A DNA stretch of 5,030 nucleotides from Acidobacteriota bacterium (GCA_030610025.1 JAUWSP010000253.1:1-5030), one strand, 5' to 3'; shown: positions 1-5,030, numbered from the stretch's first letter. Numbers and translations: made by a program. Notes: generated by a model from the letters alone, not told the origin.

Positions 1-24
1 CGAGCGCAGCGCAAGGACCTTCAT
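1..24 (-). CDS. Possible start of a further minus-strand gene, cut by the window edge
   Basis: An ATG on the minus strand at 24-22 opens a frame that reads MKVLALRS and leaves the window. A Met-Lys followed by hydrophobic residues is a plausible protein N-terminus, and the gene would lie downstream of the LuxC-like gene in the same direction. No good Shine-Dalgarno sequence precedes it, and eight codons cannot identify a family. It may be chance. Confidence 0.2.
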
Positions 25-95
25 AGAGCACAAGAGATCCCGCGCGATGATGAGACAAGGGGGCGGCCAGCCCGTTGCAGTCTGAGTAGCCGACG

Positions 96-122
96 CCGTC
101 CGCCTGCGAACTACCCGGACGG
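96..122 (-). terminator. Weak hairpin downstream of the LuxC-like gene
   Basis: CCGTCCG (96-102) and CGGACGG (116-122) form a perfect 7-bp, GC-rich stem around a 13-base loop, about 50 bases past the LuxC-like stop codon. The position fits the end of a transcript, but no T-rich tract follows on either strand, so it is not a canonical intrinsic terminator. Apart from this hairpin and the possible start at the window edge, I see nothing else in bases 1-174. Confidence 0.2.
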
Positions 123-174
123 ACCTCCAATCGAATTCGCCAGATTTCAGATCAACCGGTCCAGTTGTCGGCAG

Positions 175-1458
175 CTAGTCAGCGAGCGGCTTCCCGGTGA
201 GGGCCTCGAAGGGGTGGATGCCGCCGTTGTGCCAGGTGGCGTCGGCCGCTTGAAGGTGGCCCGGAGCAGCGCACCGGCTGACCCCGAGAGACTCGAGCTC
301 GGGTTGGAGACGCCAGGCATTCTCACCGGCGAGAGCCGCACCCTGCAATCGACCGGCCCAGGGAGCGAGAATCTCGGGCAGCTTTCCCAGATCCTCCAGC
401 GGGTGGATCCTGACGGTCCTCAGACCTGGCGAGGGCTGGAAATCCGGACGAGGCTCGACCAGAACCGTGCCGCTCTCCAGAGGCATCTCAGCTATGTGCA
501 GACCCCGCAGTGCTGCCTCCATTCGGATCTGTTGAACTCCAGCGACGACCACGGGATCGGGTGGGCCGGGAGGCATTTCCCGGGCCGCGGTGGAGAGCTC
601 GTCAGCAAGAGCCTGCGCCAGACCGACTGCGTCCCCCTGCGTGTAGATGGCCTGGATCGAAAGGCATCCTCGCTGGTCGAACAAGGCGATGTCCTGCGCC
701 AGCGCTCTTGCGACGGAGCTCGGCAGCACCTCGGAGCCTATGGCCGCGAGACTGGTTTTCGGACCGTAGGCGTAGACCTTGCCAGCTGAACGCCGCTCGA
801 GAGATTCGATCGTCTCGGTCTCTCCATAGGCGAGAATTCGGCCCGCTCCGCTGAGGATGGGAGCCTCCAGAGCCTGGTCTCCACCCGGCCAAGTGACGGC
901 GGCGACAGCCTCGCCCATCACGGGTTCTCGGTGCGCCAAGGCTCTCACGAAGGCTGGAGTGAAGAGGGGCTCCGAACTGGGTGACTTCAGCAGAATCGGG
1001 ACTCGCAGCAGCAGGGCCGGCAGCAGGGGCTGAACTGCCAATCCAGGCAGGTTCGAGGACAGAATCGCCACCAGAGGTGAGGGCCCTTCTCCAAGGGTCG
1101 CCGCTCGTTCGACCAACTCGAGGGTGGCTGATCCGCTGACTCCCCCGAGGACGACCTCCAATGCTGCTTGGAGCCCAGCCGGAGAGAGGCCACAAAGCCT
1201 GGTCAGCGCCGGATCCAGGATCGTGCGCTCGTTGGAGGTGGGGTCGCCGAACGCGGCGATGGTCTCGTCCCATGCGGCCAGAAGGTCGGTCTGCCGAAGC
1301 TGGCTCAAAGCCTCGGCGCCGGCGTTCGTAAGATGGGCCATCAGCCGTTCGAGGTCTGCCGGGGCCCAGCGAGCCGAAGTGAAGCCGATTCCCCGACGCT
1401 CGATCGCCGCCACTGACGACGGGTGAATGGAGGCTGGGATCGCAGCGTCATGAATCAT
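175..1458 (-). CDS. LuxC-family acyl-CoA reductase (fatty aldehyde-forming)
   Basis: This 427-aa protein matches the LuxC acyl-CoA reductase family, which belongs to the aldehyde dehydrogenase superfamily. LuxC enzymes take an acyl group, in Vibrio from acyl-LuxE, onto an active-site cysteine and reduce it with NADPH to a fatty aldehyde in the cytoplasm. Visible signatures are SSNLPGL (134-140) followed by a hydrophobic stretch ending in LLKSPSSEPLF; GAGRILAYGETET (205-217), typical of the cofactor-binding half; DQRGCLS (261-267), with Cys265 as the likely nucleophile; and the C-terminal RCAAPGHLQAADATWHNGG (395-413). Its length is slightly below that of Vibrio LuxC (about 480 aa). It lies 93 bases downstream of the LuxE-like gene and is probably cotranscribed with it. 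The ATG at 1458 has only a weak Shine-Dalgarno sequence and overlaps the stop of a mini-ORF as ATGA, so coupled translation is possible. No luxAB is present, so a bioluminescence role is unlikely. Family call is confident; physiological substrate is unknown. Confidence 0.9.
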   Translation of the reverse strand: MIHDAAIPASIHPSSVAAIERRGIGFTSARWAPADLERLMAHLTNAGAEALSQLRQTDLLAAWDETIAAFGDPTSNERTILDPALTRLCGLSPAGLQAALEVVLGGVSGSATLELVERAATLGEGPSPLVAILSSNLPGLAVQPLLPALLLRVPILLKSPSSEPLFTPAFVRALAHREPVMGEAVAAVTWPGGDQALEAPILSGAGRILAYGETETIESLERRSAGKVYAYGPKTSLAAIGSEVLPSSVARALAQDIALFDQRGCLSIQAIYTQGDAVGLAQALADELSTAAREMPPGPPDPVVVAGVQQIRMEAALRGLHIAEMPLESGTVLVEPRPDFQPSPGLRTVRIHPLEDLGKLPEILAPWAGRLQGAALAGENAWRLQPELESLGVSRCAAPGHLQAADATWHNGGIHPFEALTGKPLAD

Positions 1459-1481
1459 CGTCGCTGTTCTCGAATGGTCAT
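1455..1481 (-). CDS. Candidate 8-codon leader ORF coupled to the LuxC-like gene
   Basis: Just before the LuxC-like start, an ATG at 1481 encodes MTIREQRR and stops with a TGA that overlaps the LuxC-like ATG (ATGA, 1458-1455). It has a much better Shine-Dalgarno sequence (GAGGGG, six bases before its ATG) than the LuxC-like gene. This arrangement would let ribosomes terminate and restart on the main gene. It is out of frame with the LuxC-like gene, so it is not an N-terminal extension. Eight codons can arise by chance; the peptide itself resembles nothing I know. Confidence 0.3.
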   Translation of the reverse strand: MTIREQRR

Positions 1482-1528
1482 CCTCGGCCCCTCGGGCTCT
1501 AGCAGGCCCCCCAAGCCCCTGCGCCCCT

Positions 1529-1552
1529 AAGCTCTGGTGTTCGTCAGAGCTT
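1529..1552. promoter_or_regulatory. Perfect 8-bp intercistronic hairpin at the LuxE-like stop codon
   Basis: AAGCTCTG (1529-1536) and CAGAGCTT (1545-1552) are exact reverse complements around an 8-base loop. In the minus-strand transcript the stem begins at the last base of the LuxE-like TGA stop. There is no following U-tract, so complete termination is not supported. It could be a partial terminator, an mRNA-stability element, or a way to set LuxE and LuxC at different levels. Confidence 0.4.
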
Positions 1553-2667
1553 CACTCTTCGCTCAGTTCTTCCACCGTCAGCGAACAGCCTCGAAGCTCC
1601 GAACCGGCGGCGCGGCCCATCAGGCGGAAGCCGTCGTCCTGCGCGACTCCCAGATCTTCGGTCAGGAGATGCACGGCCGAGCTGAGATTCGCCAGATCGA
1701 AGATGGCGATCAAACCCTCCTGCCCAGGTGGTTGCTCGACCAGCGTCGCTGGCTCCAGGATCCGTACTCTCACCCAGTGGGGTGGAAGGAACAAATCGGG
1801 ATCTCGACCAGTGAGGGTCCCGGTATAGAGCTGACTCGTGAGCTCTGTCATCCCGTACTCTCGGACCACCGAGGAGGCAGCGATCCCCAGTCTTTCCGAC
1901 AGACGGGAGAGAAGATCGCCTTGCAAAACCTCGCGGGTACGGCCCTTGTAGCCGCCGGTCTCGAAGACCACGCTGCCGGCGGGCAATCGAAATCGCAGGT
2001 CGAGTCTCTCGAGGGCCTCCAGGAGGGTCGCCAGGGCGAAGGCCGTCGTCAGAAGGAGCGTGGCCCGGCCATCCCGCTGCCGGGCCGCCAGAAACGACCG
2101 GGCTTTGCCGGCATCCAGGCCACGGCCGCCGAATGCGGTAAGGCTCTCGGGGGCGCCGTAGCTTGCCAGCACGTGGTCGATCATGAACGAGAGGCTGGAA
2201 TCGGGAGTCTGAGATCGATCCGGGATCAGGGAGAGCATCGGTGGCCGGTCCATGGTTCCGAGGCAGGCGGCAGGGAAGCTCGCGTCGATGGTCGCGCGAT
2301 ACAGATCCGGGAAGCCGTGGCCATGGACGCTTCGTCGTCCGCCGGAGGTTCCGCTGCTGCGAAACGTCTCCTGGGCTGCCACCGAGGCGAGATCGAGTGT
2401 TTTGAAGGCCAGCGCAGGGATCAACGGAACGTCGCGCCACTTTTCGACGGTGTCGGGGAGGGCCTGCTGCTTCTCGCAGAGCCGCCGGAAAGGCTCGACT
2501 CGCTCGAATTGGAAGGCGAAAGCCTCGAGGGACAATTCCTCGAAGCTCGCGGTTGCCGGATCGGCAACGTACTGGGCGATCCGTGAGGCCAGCCTCTTGT
2601 CGATTCTGCCATGCGGAGTGACCAACCGTGTGCCGGAGCCCTCGGGTCGGGGTGTTCGTCGAGCCAT
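1552..2667 (-). CDS. LuxE-family acyl-protein synthetase (fatty-acid activating)
   Basis: This 371-aa protein matches the LuxE acyl-protein synthetase family of adenylate-forming enzymes, close in length to Vibrio LuxE (about 380 aa). LuxE activates a fatty acid with ATP to an acyl-AMP, transfers the acyl group to its own C-terminal cysteine, and hands it to LuxC. Visible motifs are the phosphate-binding loop SSGTSGG (104-110), ETGGYKGR (236-243), REYGMTEL (269-276, the adenylate-binding motif), and GRAAGSELRGCSL (351-363). Cys361 lies ten residues from the end, where V. harveyi LuxE carries its acylated cysteine (Cys364). I chose the ATG at 2667 because the protein then has normal family length. 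The frame stays open upstream to 3177, but that part runs antisense through the ferredoxin gene and has no family-like sequence. An AGAAGG lies about 12 bases before the chosen ATG. It is the first gene of the minus-strand pair and is transcribed divergently from the ferredoxin gene. Confidence 0.88.
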   Translation of the reverse strand: MARRTPRPEGSGTRLVTPHGRIDKRLASRIAQYVADPATASFEELSLEAFAFQFERVEPFRRLCEKQQALPDTVEKWRDVPLIPALAFKTLDLASVAAQETFRSSGTSGGRRSVHGHGFPDLYRATIDASFPAACLGTMDRPPMLSLIPDRSQTPDSSLSFMIDHVLASYGAPESLTAFGGRGLDAGKARSFLAARQRDGRATLLLTTAFALATLLEALERLDLRFRLPAGSVVFETGGYKGRTREVLQGDLLSRLSERLGIAASSVVREYGMTELTSQLYTGTLTGRDPDLFLPPHWVRVRILEPATLVEQPPGQEGLIAIFDLANLSSAVHLLTEDLGVAQDDGFRLMGRAAGSELRGCSLTVEELSEE

Positions 2668-2686
2668 CCTACCGACGAGCACCTTC

Positions 2687-2695
2687 TGGTAGAGT
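2687..2695 (+). promoter_or_regulatory. Possible extended -10 promoter element for the ferredoxin gene
   Basis: TGGTAGAGT fits the extended -10 pattern TGnTAnnnT and lies in the 84-base divergent region between the LuxE-like and ferredoxin starts. It would place transcription start near 2702, with a leader of about 50 bases. No convincing -35 box is present upstream, and I see no clear promoter on the minus strand for the LuxE-like gene. Confidence 0.25.
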
Positions 2696-2751
2696 GCGGC
2701 AACTCGAGCCCAGAGCTCACAACCGAAGCGCTTTCGAGGAGTCGGCGGAGA

Positions 2752-3120
2752 ATGGCTGAGACGTTTCCCTACCCTTACACAGTCGAGGTCGACAAGGCGC
2801 CTCGAGCCCGCGCCCCGAAGCAACTCGCTGTCATCGACCAGACCGGTTGTACGGGCTGTGAGGCCTGTCTCGCCTTTTGTCCGGTCGACTGCATCGAAAT
2901 CGTCGCCGGGCCCGAGTACCCCGATTTCATGAAGCTGGTCGAGGTGGACCTCGAGCGCTGTATCGGTTGCCAGCTCTGCGCCCGCTACTGCCCCTGGGAG
3001 ACCATCGACATGTGGACCTACGACGAGGGAATCGAGGTCGCTCCAGGTCAGACTATTCGCTCGTTGCTCTACAACTACGAGCCAGAGCAGATGCACGAGT
3101 CTGCGGAGAGTCGTGGCTGA
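2752..3120 (+). CDS. 2x[4Fe-4S] ferredoxin
   Basis: This 122-aa soluble protein carries two classical CxxCxxCxxxCP motifs: CTGCEACLAFCP (Cys33, 36, 39, 43) and CIGCQLCARYCP (Cys70, 73, 76, 80). They are separated by a 26-residue linker, with an extra Cys47 (VDC) just after the first. The fold should hold two [4Fe-4S] clusters and move electrons in the cytoplasm. A proline-rich leader (FPYPYTVEV) precedes the domain and an acidic tail (about 82-122) follows it; both go beyond a minimal bacterial ferredoxin of 55-80 aa. The ATG at 2752 is preferred over the earlier in-frame ATG at 2611, because GAGGAG (2736-2741) precedes it at good spacing and because the longer form would overlap the LuxE-like start. 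It overlaps the next gene by 8 bases. Its partner enzyme is unknown; proximity to the LuxE/LuxC pair hints at lipid redox metabolism. Confidence 0.9.
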   Translation: MAETFPYPYTVEVDKAPRARAPKQLAVIDQTGCTGCEACLAFCPVDCIEIVAGPEYPDFMKLVEVDLERCIGCQLCARYCPWETIDMWTYDEGIEVAPGQTIRSLLYNYEPEQMHESAESRG

Positions 3121-3331
3121 ACAGCGAGAGCCAGATTCGACCCCTGGGTTCGATCCCGAGCTGGATGCCGCCCTCAAGAAGGTGCTGCAGGTGATCTACA
3201 AGGAGCATCCCTTGAGCCCCAATCAGATCCTGGTACTGAGCTCGGAGCTGCAGCGCATCGGTGTGCATCGACTGGTCGAAGGACATCTGGACAAGTACCG
3301 CCTACGCCATCTCGATACCGATTCCGACTAG
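3113..3331 (+). CDS. Small hypothetical protein translationally coupled to the ferredoxin
   Basis: This 72-aa frame begins with GTG at 3113, inside the last codons of the ferredoxin gene, with GGAGAG (3104-3109) just upstream. Its stop is the TAG at 3329-3331. The 8-base overlap and same direction indicate an operon with the ferredoxin gene. I do not recognise the family. It is soluble, has no cysteine, signal peptide or membrane segment, and looks mostly helical: an acidic start, then LDAALKKVLQVIYKEH, a PNQILVLSSELQRIG stretch, and an Asp-rich end. The stop codon lies within the CTAG at the left junction of the MITE-like element. Without that element the sequence would still read TAG, so the protein is not truncated by it. 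Confidence 0.65.
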   Translation: MAEQREPDSTPGFDPELDAALKKVLQVIYKEHPLSPNQILVLSSELQRIGVHRLVEGHLDKYRLRHLDTDSD

Positions 3332-3351
3332 TGGACTGTAACGCTCAAACG
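3331..3351 (+). repeat. Left terminal inverted repeat of the MITE-like element
   Basis: This 21-base repeat begins GTGGACTGTAACGC and is the exact reverse complement of 3470-3490. Counting the palindromic CTAG overlap, the match extends to 24 bases (3328-3351). Its first base is also the last base of the upstream gene's TAG stop. Confidence 0.85.
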
Positions 3352-3469
3352 TTTAGCGCCTGAGCGGCCCTCGGGCTCGATCTCGGCGTTGCGCCTCCTC
3401 GACATAGTCCCGCTATGCCTGCGTCAGCGCGCCTTGATCTCGAACCCGATGACTCGCACATCCACTAGC

Positions 3470-3490
3470 CGTTTGAGCGTTACAGTCCAC
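3470..3490 (-). repeat. Right terminal inverted repeat of the MITE-like element
   Basis: This is the exact reverse complement of 3331-3351, ending CAGTCCAC before TAG. A second TCCACTAG occurs just inside the element at 3461-3468, repeating the end sequence at 3486-3493 as a direct repeat. Confidence 0.85.
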
Positions 3491-3557
3491 TAGGAGTCCA
3501 TGGTAGAAGTATGGAGGGTCGCGGCGATGCGCAGGGTTTGGCCGCGTCGTGGGTTTC

Positions 3558-4172
3558 ATGACTGTGGTGATGCCGAACGTTCTCTCGGACGGAACCAGCG
3601 ATTCAGATTGGCAGCTGCTGTCCCTGACGGCTGAAGGGGACGAGGATGCCTTCAGACAGCTGGTGGAGCGACACCAGAATCGCCTGGTTGGACTCTGCCA
3701 GCGGTTGCTGGGCGATCGCGAGGAGGCGATGGACGCCGCCCAGGAGGTGTTCCTCAAGACCTATAGTCGAGCTGGCTCCCTGGAGCCGAAGGGTGAGCTT
3801 TTTACCTGGATGTACCGGGTGGCCACCAATCACTGCCTGAACCGGATCCGGCGTCGAAAGCTGGCTCAGTTCCTGTCTCTGACTCCCGACCCCGAAGGTG
3901 AGGCCCCAGGAGTGGACCCGGTGGATGGTGCGCCGGACGCCCTCGCCTCACTCGAGAGCAGGCGTCGCTGGCGGAAGACACGCCAGGAGATCGAGGCATT
4001 GCCAGAGAGCCAGCGCGTCGTTTTGATCCTGGCTCGATTCGAGGGTCTGCCATATCGGCAGATCGGCGAGATTCTGGGGATCTCGGAAGGGGCGGTCGAA
4101 AGTCGCCTGTTTCGGGCGATGCGCCGTCTCCAGGGGGCGCAGGAATCTGCCGCCTCAGGGGTTACTAGATAA
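3558..4172 (+). CDS. ECF-type RNA polymerase sigma factor
   Basis: This protein of about 204 aa is an extracytoplasmic-function sigma-70 factor. It directs RNA polymerase to promoters of an envelope or stress regulon. Numbered from the chosen ATG, sigma-2 spans about 27-100: DEDAFRQLVERHQ, then DAAQEVFLKTY (core-binding and -10 recognition helices) and FTWMYRVATNHCLNRIRRRK. A proline- and acid-rich linker follows at about 108-130. Sigma-4 spans about 143-192, with LPESQRVVLILARFEGLPYRQ leading into the helix-turn-helix IGEILGISEGAVESRLFRA that reads the -35 element. The start is uncertain: GTG at 3549, ATG at 3558 and ATG at 3570 are all in frame, and none has a strong Shine-Dalgarno sequence. 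I chose the first ATG. The gene lies 11 bases before the anti-sigma-like gene, a normal sigma/anti-sigma arrangement. Its control region (3494-3557) directly abuts the MITE-like element. Confidence 0.93.
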   Translation: MTVVMPNVLSDGTSDSDWQLLSLTAEGDEDAFRQLVERHQNRLVGLCQRLLGDREEAMDAAQEVFLKTYSRAGSLEPKGELFTWMYRVATNHCLNRIRRRKLAQFLSLTPDPEGEAPGVDPVDGAPDALASLESRRRWRKTRQEIEALPESQRVVLILARFEGLPYRQIGEILGISEGAVESRLFRAMRRLQGAQESAASGVTR

Positions 4173-4183
4173 GGGTAACGACG

Positions 4184-4624
4184 ATGGATCGAACAACGGA
4201 AAAACAACTGATCCGACTGCTGACAGGCGAGCTCGCGCAAGCGGATGATCGGAAATTGAGGCATCGCCTCGAGAAGGAGGTCGATCTGCGGCGGGCATAC
4301 GCCTCGTTGCAGGAGCGTTGGGAGGCCCTCGATCCCCCGCCCCTCGAGTCGGTGCATCCGAGTTTCACGAGTCGCGTCGTCCGCCAGGCCGTGACTGGGC
4401 CTTCGGTCGAAGCTGCGGGCCTGGGTCGTTCTACCCCCCTTTGGACCCGGGCGACTGCTGCAGTAGCCCTGGCGGGCGGCGTTCTGTTGGGCGCCTTGCT
4501 GGCAAGCCCGTCGGAATCGGAGGACTGGACTGCTTGGGACGCTGTAGAGCTCACACAAGCCGAGGTCTACTGGGAAACCCTGGGCGTGTCGTCTGACGAC
4601 CTCATGCAGGAGGACCTGCGATGA
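4184..4624 (+). CDS. Membrane-anchored anti-sigma-like protein (no zinc motif)
   Basis: This 146-aa protein has a charged, helical N-terminal half (1-50, including LIRLLTGEL and RKLRHRLEKEVDLRRAYASL), a Pro-rich linker, one membrane segment (about 88-107, ATAAVALAGGVLLGALLA) and a short acidic C-terminal tail rich in Trp. That layout fits a single-pass anti-sigma factor holding the upstream ECF sigma at the inner membrane. It has no cysteine at all, so it is not a ZAS (HxxxCxxC) anti-sigma. Function is therefore inferred from position, immediately after the sigma gene, and from topology rather than from a family motif. AAGGG (4171-4175), overlapping the sigma stop, serves as Shine-Dalgarno eight bases before the ATG. 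It lies in a small inverted repeat (GTTAC 4161-4165, GTAAC 4175-4179). Its stop overlaps the next start as ATGA (4621-4624). Confidence 0.72.
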   Translation: MDRTTEKQLIRLLTGELAQADDRKLRHRLEKEVDLRRAYASLQERWEALDPPPLESVHPSFTSRVVRQAVTGPSVEAAGLGRSTPLWTRATAAVALAGGVLLGALLASPSESEDWTAWDAVELTQAEVYWETLGVSSDDLMQEDLR

Positions 4625-5030
4625 AACCGATCTGGCTGTGGATCGCCCTGTTGCTGTCTGTCGGCGTCAATCTTGGCGTTCTGGCTACGATCGGTACCCA
4701 TCGCCTCCGCGAGCCCGCTCCGTGGGATCGAGGGCCGAGGGAGGAGGGGCCGCCGGTCGGGCGAGCCGCCGATCGCCTCGGTCTCGAGGGTGAGAAACGC
4801 GACGCCTTCATTCAGCTTCAGACGGACTTCTTCGAGCGAATGAAGGAGAGCCGTGAAGAGTTGGAGAACCTGCGATTGGAGCTACGACGAGAGTTGACGG
4901 TAGAGACTCCGGACCGGGCCGAAGTGGACGGGCTGATCGAAGAGATGGGCCAGGCCTATTCCCGATTGGATCGGGTGTTCGTCGACAACGTCCTGAAGAG
5001 CCGTGAGATTCTGGATCCCGAGCAGGAGAG
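4621..5030 (+). CDS. Spy/CpxP/CnrX-like periplasmic sensor or chaperone, 3' end missing
   Basis: The frame begins MKPIWLWIALLLSVGVNLGV and stays open to the window edge (136 full codons visible). Residues 4-24 form a signal anchor or membrane segment, followed by an Arg/Pro-rich spacer and a long, highly charged helical region. The order of features resembles the heavy-metal-resistance/Spy-CpxP family: DRLGLEGEKRDAFIQLQ, FFERMKESREELENLRLEL, TPDRAEVDGLIEEM, then VLKSREILDPEQE. The last resembles the LTPEQ motif of Spy and CpxP. In the CnrYXH system such a protein (CnrX) senses metal and releases the sigma factor from the anti-sigma. Here the visible part has only one His (His27, near the membrane) and few Met, so metal sensing is not shown. 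AGGAGG (4608-4613) is a strong Shine-Dalgarno sequence, and the start overlaps the anti-sigma stop. Confidence 0.75.
   Translation, partial: MKPIWLWIALLLSVGVNLGVLATIGTHRLREPAPWDRGPREEGPPVGRAADRLGLEGEKRDAFIQLQTDFFERMKESREELENLRLELRRELTVETPDRAEVDGLIEEMGQAYSRLDRVFVDNVLKSREILDPEQE

Larger units (their letters stand above)
3331..3490. mobile_element. 160-bp MITE-like element with 21-bp perfect terminal inverted repeats
   Basis: The element is bounded by exact 21-bp inverted repeats (3331-3351 and 3470-3490) beginning GTGGACTGTAACGC at each outer end. It is flanked on both sides by TA within CTAG (3328-3331 and 3490-3493). IS630/Tc1-mariner elements duplicate TA and often target CTAG, so a non-autonomous derivative of that family fits. 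Inside, CATAG (3403-3407) and CTATG (3413-3417) form a hairpin almost exactly at the centre. TCGGGCTCGA (3371-3380) pairs in nine of ten positions with TCGAACCCGA (3440-3449), so much of the element is an imperfect palindrome. No transposase is encoded. It fills most of the gap between the 72-aa gene and the sigma-factor gene. Family assignment is inference. Confidence 0.75.

Noticed and set aside
1537..2586. Long plus-strand frame of 349 aa opposite the LuxE-like gene
   Set aside because: It is an antisense shadow of a confident coding gene, common in GC-rich DNA. The translated sequence is low-complexity, rich in Gly, Glu and Arg, with no motif.
175..2667. Bioluminescence (lux) operon
   Set aside because: Only LuxE- and LuxC-family genes are present. 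There is no luciferase alpha or beta subunit and no LuxD, and these two families also occur in non-luminous bacteria.
2668..3177. N-terminal extension of the LuxE-like frame to 541 aa
   Set aside because: The extra 170 residues run antisense through the ferredoxin and part of the 72-aa gene and show no family-like sequence. The ATG at 2667 gives the normal LuxE length.
3328..3493. CRISPR array or simple intrinsic terminator as the explanation for the inverted repeats
   Set aside because: There is a single inverted pair rather than regularly spaced direct repeats. The 118-base interior and TA-flanked ends without a T-tract do not fit a simple terminator.
3413..3757. Minus-strand frame starting inside the MITE-like element
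   Set aside because: It runs from the element's right half through the start of the sigma-factor gene in antisense, with Ser/Arg-rich sequence and no transposase motif. It is not a transposase remnant.
3866..4558. Minus-strand frame of 230 aa opposite the sigma and anti-sigma genes
   Set aside because: It spans two well-supported plus-strand genes and their junction, and its translation has no recognisable domain.

Overview
This 5,030-base window is GC-rich, gene-dense bacterial DNA (GC estimated by eye at about 60%). The gene content suggests a Gram-negative, probably environmental lineage such as Acidobacteriota or Myxococcota. That placement is an inference from gene families and composition; there is no rRNA or other phylogenetic marker.

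Left block (about 1-2670, minus strand): a two-gene fatty-acyl reduction unit read right to left. First is a 371-aa LuxE-family acyl-protein synthetase (1552-2667), then a 427-aa LuxC-family acyl-CoA reductase (175-1458). Both keep their key residues, but no luciferase (luxAB) or transferase (luxD) gene is present, so the expected product is a fatty aldehyde for lipid or other metabolism rather than light. The 93-base gap between them holds a perfect 8-bp hairpin at the luxE-like stop codon and an 8-codon mini-ORF whose stop overlaps the luxC-like start. Bases 1-174 hold only a weak hairpin and a possible start of another minus-strand gene at the window edge.

Middle block (2668-3331, plus strand): diverging from the LuxE-like gene across 84 bases is a 122-aa ferredoxin with two [4Fe-4S] motifs. 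It overlaps a 72-aa protein I do not recognise.

Element (3331-3490): a 160-bp non-coding element with perfect 21-bp terminal inverted repeats, flanked by TA inside CTAG on both sides, with a central hairpin. It looks like a MITE of the IS630/Tc1-mariner type. Its left junction lies in the stop codon of the 72-aa gene, and the stop is preserved.

Right block (about 3550-5030, plus strand): a tightly packed three-gene unit of ECF sigma factor, membrane-anchored anti-sigma-like protein without a zinc motif, and an N-terminally anchored Spy/CpxP/CnrX-like periplasmic protein that runs off the window. The architecture resembles the CnrH-CnrY-CnrX type of envelope or metal sensing system, but the visible sensor part is poor in His and Met, so the signal may not be a metal.
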